DNA of 64,000 bases from Maridesulfovibrio sp. (GTDB taxonomy: Bacteria; Desulfobacterota; Desulfovibrionia; Desulfovibrionales; Desulfovibrionaceae), in the NCBI RefSeq assembly GCF_963676065.1, contig NZ_OY780933.1, positions 744,001 to 808,000 of the forward strand, given 5' to 3'. Each line of letters begins with the position of its first letter. The stretch's first letter is position 1. The notes under the pieces were generated by a model, which was given only the letters and a program-made list of their open reading frames with translations, made no database searches and was not told the origin of the DNA. The position numbers and the translations under genes are program-made. Shown piece after piece: positions 31,892 to 40,646 of the stretch.

Positions 31892-33218
31892 GGCTGTCCC
31901 CAATCAATTTGTGTGCATCCAGCTCACCGCCGCAAAGCGGGCAATTACCGATCTCGGCCAGCCGTTCTTCGATCTGCTGTTTAAGTTCTGTTTCAGACTG
32001 TTCCAGCTTACTCAAATCCTTTTGCGCATCCACCTGCGCGTTGCCCAAGGAATTTAAATTGTTCATAACCTGCATAAGCGGCTTTAAATCTTGAAGCTCA
32101 GGAGGATCGACCAAAGGCTTCAGGACTTCGGATCGATGTAAAATTTTATCCCTGAGAGAACAGCTGCGGTTAACATTGCTGATGATTGTGGATAGGACCG
32201 ACAGATCTTCAATTTGCGGCGGAGAGAGAAGCGATTCCAGAATCTTACGCCTTACGGATTGATTTTTTTTCGCAAAAGATAATTGGTTTTGCCGCGCAAG
32301 GTCCGCTTCCAGCTTCTGCACCGGGAAAAGATCCGGCGGAGCTTGTAATCCACTTAAAAATTCTGCCCCTGCTTTCAAAATCTGCCCGTGCCTGCGCAGA
32401 TTTTCCAGACCGGAAAGCGCCCTCTCCAACGGACCGGAAGGAAAAAGATCCGGCGTGTCTTTCAAACTGGATAATTTTTCCGACCGCTTAGCCAGTGTCT
32501 CTTTATGGCTTCCAAGTTCATTCTTGCGGTTTATTAACCCTTCAACCACCGGAATCTCTTTATCAAGTTCATCCAGCCGGTCTTTGATTTCGCGGACATT
32601 TTCAAGCTCCAGATTCACATCCGGCAGGGCTTGCAAGCCGTCCAGCTCCAGCTTTATCTCGTCCATTTTCTGCTGCTGGAATTTCTTTTCGCGCTTGGCT
32701 GTGCGGACCCGGTTTTTAAGCTCGGTCTGCATAGCCAGTAAATGCGATGCTTCCGAAGATGACGCAAAAAACTGAGCCGCGACAGATGAAGGCTGATCGA
32801 GCAGAAAAATAGGATTACGCTGGTTGCCGATATGTACATCCAGCGACTTGCCACCCTCCAACGGGACCTGATTAAGTCTCAGAATGTTCAAAATATCTTC
32901 CGGGGTATTGCGCCCGAATTTAGCGTACACTTCCCATTCTTCTTCGCCGGGGCGCAGCACTTCGTACCATGCTGTAGCCTTCTTGCGGATCCATGCCACA
33001 CGCACACCGTCGTCCATTTCAAGCTCAACACGGGCCTTCTTGGCTCCGTGCCTGATAAAATGTTTGGGCAGCGGATTGGTAGCAATACAGCGCAACGCCT
33101 CAACAATAGAAGATTTTCCACTGTTGTTGGGACCGGTCAGCACGGTCATGCCCGGGCCGAGTTCAATCTCGGTTTCCGCATGGGCTAAAAAATTTTTTAA
33201 TAAGATTTTTTTAATCAT
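31881..33218 (-). CDS. N-terminal half of a split SbcC/Rad50-like ATPase with terminal zinc hook
   Basis: A 445-residue protein. It begins like Rad50/SMC (MIKKILLKNFLAHAETEIEL) with Walker A TGPNNSGKSS near 30-39. A coiled-coil region of about 250 residues follows, with proline-rich repeated segments (TPDLFPSGPLE, APPDLFPVQKLE, SPPQIEDL, DPPELQDL). It ends in a zinc-hook-like CPLCGGELD about 20 residues before the stop. The returning coiled coil, signature motif and Walker B are missing here; they occur in 29795-30430. The ATG follows GCCGAAGGCACCA, the end of a dispersed repeat. Confidence 0.88.
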   Translation of the reverse strand: MIKKILLKNFLAHAETEIELGPGMTVLTGPNNSGKSSIVEALRCIATNPLPKHFIRHGAKKARVELEMDDGVRVAWIRKKATAWYEVLRPGEEEWEVYAKFGRNTPEDILNILRLNQVPLEGGKSLDVHIGNQRNPIFLLDQPSSVAAQFFASSSEASHLLAMQTELKNRVRTAKREKKFQQQKMDEIKLELDGLQALPDVNLELENVREIKDRLDELDKEIPVVEGLINRKNELGSHKETLAKRSEKLSSLKDTPDLFPSGPLERALSGLENLRRHGQILKAGAEFLSGLQAPPDLFPVQKLEADLARQNQLSFAKKNQSVRRKILESLLSPPQIEDLSVLSTIISNVNRSCSLRDKILHRSEVLKPLVDPPELQDLKPLMQVMNNLNSLGNAQVDAQKDLSKLEQSETELKQQIEERLAEIGNCPLCGGELDAHKLIGDSHES

Positions 33219-33268
33219 TGGTGCCTTCGGCGACCAGAGGGGGGAAACTTTTATTAAGCTTCGCTCTG
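33219..33268 (-). repeat. Dispersed repeat that supplies the ribosome site of the ATPase N-half gene
   Basis: A shortened copy on the minus strand: AGCGAAGCTTAATAAAAGTTT, CCCCCCTCTGG, then TCGCCGAAGGCA ending four bases before the ATG. GAAGGC takes the place of GGAGGC. Confidence 0.6.
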
Positions 33269-33320
33269 TTATTTAACAAAAAGATAGCAATTCAAAATAT
33301 ACACATTGACGGGTTAACCC

Positions 33321-33392
33321 AAAATTAAAACTATTAAAAGTTTTGGGATTCTTAAACCCTTTTGACAAAAAGGCTTTAAACCGCAGGAGGCC
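33321..33392 (+). repeat. Dispersed repeat between the methyltransferase and ATPase N-half genes
   Basis: AAAACTATTAAAAGTTTTGGG, ATTCTTAAACCCTTTTGAC, AAAAAGGCTTTAAA, CCGCAGGAGGC. It is very similar to the copy at 34131. Confidence 0.7.
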
Positions 33393-33394
33393 AA

Positions 33395-34120
33395 TTACTT
33401 TGCAATGAAAGGGCAGTATTCAATTGAAGAAGAGGTTAAGGAGTTATCTTTCTCGAATAAAATTACAGGCGCTTCCATAATCAGTCCCGGCTTACCGCCT
33501 TTCACTGCTTCAATCATTACGACCTTTGACGGTGAGTCAAAACGTCCGTGGATAAATTTCATGCGCTTGGGTTCAAGCTTGTGGCTGGTGAAGGAACGTA
33601 TCAACTCGGCCAGCCGTTCGGCAAGAAAGACGAAACAGACCCGACCCCGGTTGCGAACCATGCGCGAGGCCGTGGCGACAAATGCATCAAGATCGCAATC
33701 AACCTCAAAACGAGCCTTGTTGCGGGATTCGTCAGGACAGGCTTTTCCCCGGCCCTCGCCGCGATAGGGAGGGTTGGAAATTACCAGATCATAACTCCCG
33801 GCAGGCGCAAAATCAGGTATGCAAACGTTCCCCTGCACTATGCCGACTTCCTCGTTAAAGCCCAACTTACGCACATTATCCTCAGCAGCCGCAACCATTT
33901 CCGGGTTAATTTCAAGTCCGGTTACGGTCAGTTCCTTATCTGGATGGCACAGCATAATCCCCAGTGGGATAACCCCGCAGCCGGTACCAAGATCGAGAAT
34001 TCTGGTTCTCTTAGACACGGAAACAAAACAACTGATCAGTAAAGAATCCGTGGAAAATCTAAAACCGCTTTCCGGCTGCACAAGTCCACGGGGAAAATAA
34101 TTACGGGCTTCTTCAAACAT
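33395..34120 (-). CDS. TrmN6-like tRNA/DNA adenine-N6 methyltransferase
   Basis: A 241-residue class-I SAM methyltransferase. The SAM site is ILDLGTGCGVIPLGI (near 40-54), the acidic loop GLEINPEM, and the catalytic motif ISNPPY. This matches TrmN6, which modifies A37 of tRNA-Val. EARNYFPRGLVQPESGFRFSTDS at the start is the usual substrate-side segment. A repeat with no clear Shine-Dalgarno sequence lies directly upstream. Confidence 0.85.
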   Translation of the reverse strand: MFEEARNYFPRGLVQPESGFRFSTDSLLISCFVSVSKRTRILDLGTGCGVIPLGIMLCHPDKELTVTGLEINPEMVAAAEDNVRKLGFNEEVGIVQGNVCIPDFAPAGSYDLVISNPPYRGEGRGKACPDESRNKARFEVDCDLDAFVATASRMVRNRGRVCFVFLAERLAELIRSFTSHKLEPKRMKFIHGRFDSPSKVVMIEAVKGGKPGLIMEAPVILFEKDNSLTSSSIEYCPFIAK

Positions 34121-34130
34121 AAGAATAAAC

Positions 34131-34196
34131 CAAAACTAATAAAAGGTTTTGGGATTCTTAAACCCTTTTGCAAAAGGGTTTAAGCCGCCGGAGGCA
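34131..34196 (+). repeat. Dispersed repeat with a perfect 28-bp palindrome
   Basis: The clearest copy: AACTAATAAAAGGTTTTGGG, then a perfect 28-bp palindrome at 34157-34184 (CTTAAACCCTTTTG and its complement), then CCGCCGGAGGCA. It lies between murJ and the methyltransferase gene and may terminate or process the mRNA. Confidence 0.8.
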
Positions 34197-34226
34197 AAAT
34201 TTATCCATCGAAAATCGCAAAGCGCA

Positions 34227-35747
34227 TCAAATCCGTCTTCGTAACGCACCGATTAACATCCGGGCATCCTCTGACTTCAAAAGCAGTGCCCCGAATCCAT
34301 AGACAGCAATCCAGACCGGAATAAGCGCGAACCATAAAATATCGTAGCGCGAACTGTACCACGCCCCTGCGCCGATTAACGCACTAAGCAGCACGCTTTT
34401 CATAACGCTTCCAAACGGCATCGGGAAAAGGCCCATTCTGCGTCCCATGATAATTGATAACAGAAGACAGTTAAGCATAGACGACAGGGATACAGCCAAA
34501 GCAAGACCTACATGTGCGATATACTGCATAAGCAGATATCCCGCCCCCACATTCACGAACAGGCAAAGAATCGCAACCTTGACCGGAGTCCGGGTGTCTT
34601 CCTGCGCATAAAAAGCGGAAACCAAAGGACGGGACATAGCGATAAACGGCAGACCTATGCCGTAAGCCATCAATGCCTGTGCTGTTGCCGTTACCGCTTT
34701 AACATCAAAAGCACCGCGCTCAAAAAGCAGACTGATCAAAGGTCCCGCAAGGGAAACCAAACCGGCCATAGCCGGCAGGGAAATAAACAGGATCAAGCCC
34801 ACACTCTGCTTAAGTGTCTGGGCGAAATCATCATGCCGCCCTTCCACATGAAGCTTTGCCAGACTGGGCAGGGCCGCCGTACCGACAGCGATACCGAATA
34901 CGCCTAGCGGGAACTGCACCAGCCGGTCAGCATAATATAAATATGAAACCGACCCGACAGGTAAAAATGAAGCCAGCAAAGTACCCAGAACCACATTGAT
35001 CTGGTAAACCGCCGCACCCAATACAGTGGGCAGCATCAGTTTGCCCATACGTTTTACACCGGGATTATCCAGCTCAGCCCTGCCGCGCCAGTTCAGCCCC
35101 ATACGCTTGAGGTAAGGCTGTTGCAGCAACCATTGCAGCAATCCGCCAATGAGCACTCCCCAAGCCATAAACAGAGCCACGCTGTTTCCGGTAAAATAAC
35201 CGATAAGCGCCGATCCGATCAGAGCGATATTGAGCATACAGGGAGCCAGTGCCGGAGCCAGGAAATGCCCGGTACTGTTCAGTATGCCCATGCAGAGCGC
35301 AACACCGCAAATGAAAATAACATAAGGGAAACAAACTCTTACCAGATTGACAGTAAGAGACATCAATTCCGGGTTATCCCCGAAACCGGGGGCAATGAGA
35401 AGAACCAGATATTTAGCGCCCACCATCGCCAACACGGTTAAAGCACCAAGAATGATCAGCAGCCAGAGCATGGCCGATCTTGCCATTTCAAAAGATGCTT
35501 CCTCGCCCTGTTCCTTGCGAACCCGGCTGAAAACAGGGACGAAAGCCATGGTCAAAGACCCTTCCCCGAACAGTCGGCGCAAAAGGTTCGGGATACGGAA
35601 AGCCACAAAAAAAGCGTCCGCAGGGAGCCCTGCGCCAAGCGCGAACGCAACAATAAGGTCCCTGACAAAACCAAGGACCCTTGAAAGCAACGTCGCCCCC
35701 GCCACAACAGAAGCATTGCGAACTATTTTACTGGATTCTGCGGTCAT
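34227..35747 (-). CDS. murJ: Lipid II flippase MurJ
   Basis: A 506-residue MOP-superfamily membrane protein that moves lipid II across the inner membrane for peptidoglycan synthesis. About 14 hydrophobic segments are visible. Hallmarks are NASVVAGATLLSRVLGFVRD at the N-terminus, FRIPNLLRRLFGEGSLTMAFVPVF and PLLISLLFERGAFD-like PLISLLFERGAFD. The start is the ATG at 35747, because GGAGGCATCCAAAT precedes it and the protein then has the usual N-terminus; the longer frame reads through the repeat. Confidence 0.95.
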   Translation of the reverse strand: MTAESSKIVRNASVVAGATLLSRVLGFVRDLIVAFALGAGLPADAFFVAFRIPNLLRRLFGEGSLTMAFVPVFSRVRKEQGEEASFEMARSAMLWLLIILGALTVLAMVGAKYLVLLIAPGFGDNPELMSLTVNLVRVCFPYVIFICGVALCMGILNSTGHFLAPALAPCMLNIALIGSALIGYFTGNSVALFMAWGVLIGGLLQWLLQQPYLKRMGLNWRGRAELDNPGVKRMGKLMLPTVLGAAVYQINVVLGTLLASFLPVGSVSYLYYADRLVQFPLGVFGIAVGTAALPSLAKLHVEGRHDDFAQTLKQSVGLILFISLPAMAGLVSLAGPLISLLFERGAFDVKAVTATAQALMAYGIGLPFIAMSRPLVSAFYAQEDTRTPVKVAILCLFVNVGAGYLLMQYIAHVGLALAVSLSSMLNCLLLSIIMGRRMGLFPMPFGSVMKSVLLSALIGAGAWYSSRYDILWFALIPVWIAVYGFGALLLKSEDARMLIGALRRRI

Positions 35748-35753
35748 ATTTGG

Positions 35754-35843
35754 ATGCCTCCGGCGGCTGGGGAAGGGAAATTTTTGCAAAAGTTTCCCTT
35801 CCCCAGACCCCATCCCTTCAAAACCTTTTCATAAGGCTTCGCC
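35754..35843 (-). repeat. Dispersed repeat that supplies the murJ ribosome site
   Basis: On the minus strand it has GCGAAGCCTTATGAAAAGG, a 40-nt near-perfect palindrome (35767-35806, arms CTGGGGAAGGGAAA / TTTCCCTTCCCCAG), then CCGCCGGAGGCA ending seven bases before the murJ ATG. Confidence 0.8.
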
Positions 35844-35948
35844 GCTTAAGACGAAGTTTTTCCGAAATATTAATAATTTTTCCCCTTGAAAAAAATCCCC
35901 AAACCAACTCATTTTTAGGGGGATAGAGGGAGGGGAGCCTAAGGCATA

Positions 35949-36773
35949 CTAATCATTCATTTTCTGGCAATTGCTGCAAAAAGTGGACGAACGTCCCGCT
36001 ACAGTGGCACCTTCAAATCTTTTACCGCAATCGGGACATGCTTCGCCTTTTTTGCCGTACACTTTAAAGCTGTTTTGGAATCCTCCGGCATCTCCGCCCG
36101 CGTCTACATAATCACGGATAGAGCTTCCGTTTTCCTGAATGGCCTGTTTGAGCACATTTTGCAATTCAGTGAAAAGTTTTACCAGAGATTCTTTAGAGAG
36201 ATCGGATGCTTTTGCCTTGGGATGAATACCGGAACGAAACAGGGATTCGTCAGCATAAATGTTACCGCATCCGGCCACTACAGACTGGTTGAGCAGCAGT
36301 CCTTTAATCTGGGCCTTACGACCGGAGATACGTTCGGCAAGCTCTTCTGCGCTAACTTCCAGCGGTTCGGGACCGAGGTTTTTATAAAAAGACCATTCCT
36401 GCAATTCTTCATTGTTCAGGGCACGCACTTCACCAAATTTACGGGTATCGTGAAATTCAATTGATCCTCCGTCGGTTAAGCCGAAGACAATACGTGTATG
36501 AGGCTCGGGAGTGGTCGGCCCCTCGTGCGAAAGAACACGCCCCGTCATCTTAAGATGAAAAGTAATGTGCATCTCTTCGCCGAGATCCAGAATAAGCAGT
36601 TTGGCCCGGCGGTGAACGCGGGTAATCTTCTCCCCGGCTACCCGGGATGAAAAAAGATACCATGGCATCTTAACCGAGCTATGATTAAGAATCTTCACAG
36701 ATTCAATTGTCTTGCCCTCGAGTGATGCGGCAAGTCCACGTGATATAACTTCTACTTCCGGTAATTCTGGCAT
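35949..36773 (-). CDS. mutM: Formamidopyrimidine-DNA glycosylase
   Basis: A 274-residue bifunctional glycosylase/AP lyase that removes 8-oxoguanine and other oxidised purines. The catalytic N-terminus is MPELPEVEV (P2, E3). Lysine and helix-two-turns-helix elements follow ([18 protein letters not shown]), and the C-terminal zinc finger is C246/C249/C266/C269 (CX2C-X16-CX2C). AGGAAATATAA lies before the ATG. It is a fitting partner to the oxidative-stress genes of the window and lies upstream of murJ and the Rad50-like module on the same strand. Confidence 0.96.
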   Translation of the reverse strand: MPELPEVEVISRGLAASLEGKTIESVKILNHSSVKMPWYLFSSRVAGEKITRVHRRAKLLILDLGEEMHITFHLKMTGRVLSHEGPTTPEPHTRIVFGLTDGGSIEFHDTRKFGEVRALNNEELQEWSFYKNLGPEPLEVSAEELAERISGRKAQIKGLLLNQSVVAGCGNIYADESLFRSGIHPKAKASDLSKESLVKLFTELQNVLKQAIQENGSSIRDYVDAGGDAGGFQNSFKVYGKKGEACPDCGKRFEGATVAGRSSTFCSNCQKMND

Positions 36774-36794
36774 TTATATTTCCTGAAAATATCT

Positions 36795-37973
36795 TTATTT
36801 ATCTTTTTTAGTACGGCTTAATCTGCCCATATCAAGATCAAAAATTTTACCGCGCCGTTTAATGGTGAATACCAGCGGTTTATCTTCTCTGTGTGCTTTT
36901 GATCCGGCCATATGCATTGATCTCAGGCTGGTTACGGGAATACCCTGTGCTTTGGCAATAATATCACCGGGTCTTAAGCCTTTTTTATATGCTTTACGAT
37001 CCCTTTTCACTACGGTGATCACAGCTTCTCCCCGGCGCATCTCAATAGTCATGCCCATACGGCTTTCATACGAAGACGGGCAATAAAAAAATGAATCAGC
37101 CGCCGTGGGATAAAATTCGTCACCCCGCCAGGGCATTACGGTCATAATCTTTGCCTGCGGGTCCAAAACCTTCAACCTGCGCGGAATGCCCCAGCCGTGC
37201 TCCACATGTCCGCCCCCGGCAAGAATCACTACCGGATGCCCGGAATCCCGGCGCAACTTCACGGCCTGCTCAGCCATTGCCGTATCCCATAGAGATTGTA
37301 CGAGAAAAAACTGTTCAACCTGCTTCGGGTCACCGGCATCATGCCCCTGATGCATGGCGAGAACTTCCTTCAAGCCCTCCTCCTGTTCAGGCGCGGGAGG
37401 GATTACTTTTTCAGGCAGCAACGCCCTGTCATCCGGGGATAATCCATCAAGTCCCTTTTCACCTATTTCCTGAACCAGACTGAACGGGAAATTAAGTCCC
37501 GCCACGGTCAGCCTGCGTTTAGCGGCCAATTGGAAAATTGGTTTGAACATATTGAAGTCGTAACGCCATCCGTTTTCCCAATCCAGCTTCCGGGCCAGTT
37601 CGGTTACAGGAATCTGTCCGAGATTAAAACGGTTGAGCACATCCTGCTTACCGGTCGTAACCATTTCAAGGCCGATAGCGATCTTACGGTGACCACGGCT
37701 CAACCCATCGATAATATCAAACTGGGCCTTATGATCGCATACGCTGGTATGCCCTTCCCCGATAAGCACGTAATCGGCTTTGGAAGCCTCCGCCATAAGT
37801 TTATCAAACGGCAGAGGATCGCCCACCGGATCAAGATAATCTCCGGAGCAGGTCAAAAATGAAACCGCCATTTCAGGAGGTATGTTTTTCTTCACACAAC
37901 CGCCGAGCACAAAAAAAAGTGCGCAAAGGACCAAAACAGTCCTTGCGCACTTGTTGATGGAATTATGAACCAT
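36795..37973 (-). CDS. ChaN-like lipoprotein with PDZ domain
   Basis: A 392-residue predicted lipoprotein (lipobox VLGGC after the signal segment CARTVLVLCALFF). The middle is a ChaN/Tiki-type domain with VLIGEGHTSVCDHKAQFDII, AIGLEMVTTGKQ and ILAGGGHVEHGWGIPRRL, in which conserved Glu and His residues may bind haem or metal. Near residue 290-375 a PDZ domain follows (YKKGLRPGDIIAKAQGIPV). ChaN-like proteins are linked to haem-iron handling or possible metalloprotease activity. The ATG at 37973 lies eight bases after the stop of the upstream gene, so it is coupled. Confidence 0.82.
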   Translation of the reverse strand: MVHNSINKCARTVLVLCALFFVLGGCVKKNIPPEMAVSFLTCSGDYLDPVGDPLPFDKLMAEASKADYVLIGEGHTSVCDHKAQFDIIDGLSRGHRKIAIGLEMVTTGKQDVLNRFNLGQIPVTELARKLDWENGWRYDFNMFKPIFQLAAKRRLTVAGLNFPFSLVQEIGEKGLDGLSPDDRALLPEKVIPPAPEQEEGLKEVLAMHQGHDAGDPKQVEQFFLVQSLWDTAMAEQAVKLRRDSGHPVVILAGGGHVEHGWGIPRRLKVLDPQAKIMTVMPWRGDEFYPTAADSFFYCPSSYESRMGMTIEMRRGEAVITVVKRDRKAYKKGLRPGDIIAKAQGIPVTSLRSMHMAGSKAHREDKPLVFTIKRRGKIFDLDMGRLSRTKKDK

Positions 37974-37980
37974 ACCCGGG

Positions 37981-39246
37981 TTAATCCCAGTTACGCTTAT
38001 CTTCAATAGGCCTGATCTGAGGAGGCAGTGAGCCGGGAGTCAGAACCTTGAGGATGGGACGCAGTTTGATTTTCTCGCGGAAGGTATGCAGCAGCTCTTC
38101 TTCGCGCTTGAAGTTGGAAACCTCAATATTAAGAATCATCTCATCAATACCGCCGGGGTTGGTGACTTCGATCTGCCAGCGTTTGACTTCTTCAAAGTGG
38201 GCCATGACCTGCTCAACCTGATGGGGGTAAACAAACATTCCCTTGATACGTGCGGTGGTATCTACACGGCCAACGATGTTACCGAGGCGCGGAGTTGAAC
38301 GTCCACATGGACAGGGAGTGCGGTCAATGTAGCTGAGATCACCGGTGGCAAGCCTGATCAAAGGATAGGTCTTGTTGAAAGCGGTGATGACGATTTCACC
38401 GACTTCACCGTCCTTAAGCGGAATACCGGTATCGGGATGGCAGATCTCAACAAAGGCGCGGTTGGTGATATGCAGACCGTTTTTGTGGTAGCACTCGTAA
38501 CCGATGCAGCCGACATCCGCGGTTCCATATCCCTGACGCATGATCAGATCGAATTTTTTCTCCAGATCATTACGCATCTTCTCGGAAAATTTTTCTCCGG
38601 TTACGAAGGCAACTTCAAGATAAAGATCCTTACGCAGGTTCAGACCTGCCTCTTCAGCCTTCTGGGCCAGATGCATGAGGTAGCTGGGGGTACCGACATA
38701 GCCGGTTACACGCAGCTTCTGCATGATTTCAAGCTGGCTGTTGGTAGAGCCGGGACCGGCGGGAATAACAGCGCAGTTAAGATTACGCAGGGGTTCTTCA
38801 AACATGAGCCCTGCCGGAGCGAGATGATAGTTGAAGGTAATCTGGGACACATCACCGGAACGGAATCCGGCAGCGTAGAAACCTTCGGTCCATCCCCAGT
38901 AATCCTCTGAACGGTCCTCGGGATCAAAGATGGGACCGGGAGACAAAAAGATGCGGCGCAGTTCGCCGAGGTCTTTGGTCAGAAGTCCGCCCAGACGGGG
39001 GCCCATTGACTGGAGAAAGATCAGCTCTTTCTTTTTTAATATAGGTATATGTTTAAGATCGGAAAGTTCCTTGAACTTATCAACCTGAAACTGTGCTCTG
39101 TCGAAACGTTTTTTTACGTCTTCAGAATAACGATAGGCATAGGTCAGAAGTTCTTTGAGCTGCAGGGCGCAATATTGGCGTCTTTCGCCTTCATCAAGTA
39201 CTTCACGACGGCTATAGATGCCTTCAGTACGGTCTTTACGAGTCAT
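37981..39246 (-). CDS. paaK: Phenylacetate-CoA ligase-family enzyme
   Basis: A 421-residue adenylate-forming CoA ligase. It has LKHIPILKKKELI, the GTPSYLMHLAQ segment, RQGYGTADVGCIGYEC, the A8 region LIRLATGDLSYIDRTPCPCGRSTPRLGNIVGRVD, and a C-terminal PHQVEQVMAHFEEV. The CPCGRS cysteines are typical of this family. It activates an aromatic acid such as phenylacetate; the true substrate cannot be read from sequence. ATGGAGGAATCC precedes the ATG, and a good promoter lies upstream. Confidence 0.88.
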   Translation of the reverse strand: MTRKDRTEGIYSRREVLDEGERRQYCALQLKELLTYAYRYSEDVKKRFDRAQFQVDKFKELSDLKHIPILKKKELIFLQSMGPRLGGLLTKDLGELRRIFLSPGPIFDPEDRSEDYWGWTEGFYAAGFRSGDVSQITFNYHLAPAGLMFEEPLRNLNCAVIPAGPGSTNSQLEIMQKLRVTGYVGTPSYLMHLAQKAEEAGLNLRKDLYLEVAFVTGEKFSEKMRNDLEKKFDLIMRQGYGTADVGCIGYECYHKNGLHITNRAFVEICHPDTGIPLKDGEVGEIVITAFNKTYPLIRLATGDLSYIDRTPCPCGRSTPRLGNIVGRVDTTARIKGMFVYPHQVEQVMAHFEEVKRWQIEVTNPGGIDEMILNIEVSNFKREEELLHTFREKIKLRPILKVLTPGSLPPQIRPIEDKRNWD

Positions 39247-39307
39247 TTATAGGATTCCTCCATAATTTATTGCCGAAGTGGGTGTCGGAACTCCACTTAG
39301 CTTAAGG

Positions 39308-39336
39308 AATATATGAAAACAAAACCAAATTGTCAA
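39308..39336 (-). promoter_or_regulatory. Sigma-70-type promoter of the paaK-like gene
   Basis: On the minus strand TTGACA (39336-39331), 17-base spacer, TATATT (39313-39308). This is the best consensus match in the window and lies about 60 bases upstream of the ATG. Confidence 0.75.
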
Positions 39337-39469
39337 CTTTTTTTGATTTTATCAATTTATTTTAAACGCTTAAGAGTTTTTTTCAAAAAAAAGCAACCGG
39401 CTGCAGGTATTTCTACGGCCTGAAACAATAACGCGAAACAAAAAAAAAGACATTTTTTCATTTTTTTTG

Positions 39470-39498
39470 TTGACAGGTTGACGCAGGTATGGATAAAA
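39470..39498 (+). promoter_or_regulatory. Candidate promoter of the tRNA-Lys genes
   Basis: TTGACA (39470-39475) is followed after 17 bases by ATAAAA. It lies about 20 bases ahead of the first tRNA. Confidence 0.5.
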
Positions 39499-39518
39499 GC
39501 TTCTTCGTTCGCACGGAT

Positions 39519-39594
39519 GGGTCGTTAACTCAGTCGGTAGAGTATCTGCCTTTTAAGCAGAGAGTCGCTGGTTCGAACCCAGCACGACCCACCA
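39519..39594 (+). tRNA. tRNA-Lys (anticodon UUU), copy 1
   Basis: It folds as a cloverleaf: acceptor GGGTCGT/ACGACCC, D-arm ACTCAGTCGGTAGAGT, anticodon stem CTGCC..TT TTT AA..AGCAG with anticodon TTT, T-arm GCTGGTTCGAACCCAGC, encoded CCA. It is 76 nt including CCA. Confidence 0.97.
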
Positions 39595-39731
39595 GCAAAC
39601 ACACTGGAAAATATCCTGCGAAGACATCGGAATTTTTATTTTTCAAAATGGCGGTCTATCCAACCCGCTACATAAGTCTTGACTAAATTCAGGACAGTTG
39701 ATAGTCTAGGTAGACACGCTTTTAAATATAT

Positions 39732-39807
39732 GGGTCGTTAACTCAGTCGGTAGAGTATCTGCCTTTTAAGCAGAGAGTCGCTGGTTCGAGCCCAGCACGA
39801 CCCACCA
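39732..39807 (+). tRNA. tRNA-Lys (anticodon UUU), copy 2
   Basis: It is identical to copy 1 except for one base in the T-loop (TTCGAGC instead of TTCGAAC). It lies 213 bases downstream, with different flanking sequence apart from the tRNA itself. CCA is encoded. Confidence 0.97.
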
Positions 39808-39816
39808 TTTTAAAGA

Positions 39817-39853
39817 AAAGGGCATTTCATTTTAGGATGAAATGCCCTTTTTC
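39817..39853 (+). terminator. Rho-independent terminator after the tRNA pair
   Basis: AAAGGGCATTTCAT and ATGAAATGCCCTTT form a 14-bp perfect stem with a six-base loop and a T-run. Confidence 0.92.
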
Positions 39854-39952
39854 TATTGTTGGTAACAACTAAAAAAACTTGACGGATGTAATACAAATAA
39901 TGCTATTGACGCTTCATTAATTTCCACAACTTAATAAAATGAGAGCCGCCAT

Positions 39953-40615
39953 ATGCTGGATATGAATAACGAAGAAAAACACATTGCCAACTACCTCAAA
40001 GGTAAATATCCGAACAAAGTTAGATCATTATTTAATGCTATCTTAAAAAATAAAAAAGAAAGAACCCTTGAGGTCGGATGTGGTTTTGGTTCTTCAGCTG
40101 TTTTCTTTGCCCTGAAAGGGAAAAAAGTAACCGCCACCGATCTTTCAGAAACAAATGTTAAGCAGACACAAATCCTTTCTGACAGACACAATGCAGGTGT
40201 TACCTGCCTGCCTCTTGATGCCACCAAACCTCTCAATGAAAAATTCGATATCGCATATTCCTTTGATATGTTTGAACACTTGCCCTACGAGTTACAGGGA
40301 GACCATCTCAAAGCCATGTACGAAATGCTGGAACACGGGGGAACTTTTTACATTCGCGCTCCGCACCTTTACAACGTCCGCCAGCATATCTCGGAACACA
40401 TAGGCCTGCCCACATACCGCAGCATATCAGAACTCGGCACCAAGGCCGGATTCAAGGTTCAGCCTTTCTTCGGACATACAAGCTGCACGGCTCCTATGCC
40501 CTTATATCTGAGCATTGAAAAAGCCATCGAAAATATTAGTACCCCAGAAACACGTTATCAAATGCTGAAAAAAGTAGGAATGGCCAACGTAGTTGTAAAG
40601 CTTTCCAAACAATAG
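39953..40615 (+). CDS. Class-I SAM-dependent methyltransferase
   Basis: A 220-residue methyltransferase of the Methyltransf_11/25 type. SAM motif I is TLEVGCGFGSSAVFFA near 38-53, motif II VTATDLSETNV, and motif III/IV FDIAYSFDMFEHLPYE. The substrate is unknown; the EHGGTFYIRAPHLYNVRQH segment resembles small-molecule or glycan-linked methyltransferases. ATGCTGGATATGAAT offers two starts, and the first is used. It is AT-richer than its neighbours. Confidence 0.8.
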   Translation: MLDMNNEEKHIANYLKGKYPNKVRSLFNAILKNKKERTLEVGCGFGSSAVFFALKGKKVTATDLSETNVKQTQILSDRHNAGVTCLPLDATKPLNEKFDIAYSFDMFEHLPYELQGDHLKAMYEMLEHGGTFYIRAPHLYNVRQHISEHIGLPTYRSISELGTKAGFKVQPFFGHTSCTAPMPLYLSIEKAIENISTPETRYQMLKKVGMANVVVKLSKQ

Positions 40616-40646
40616 CAGCAGAATTTAGATTCTTAATTCAAAATAA

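Noticed and set aside
39519-39807. tRNA pair as attachment sites of an integrated element
   Set aside because: Only 137 bases lie between the copies, with no cargo or integrase.
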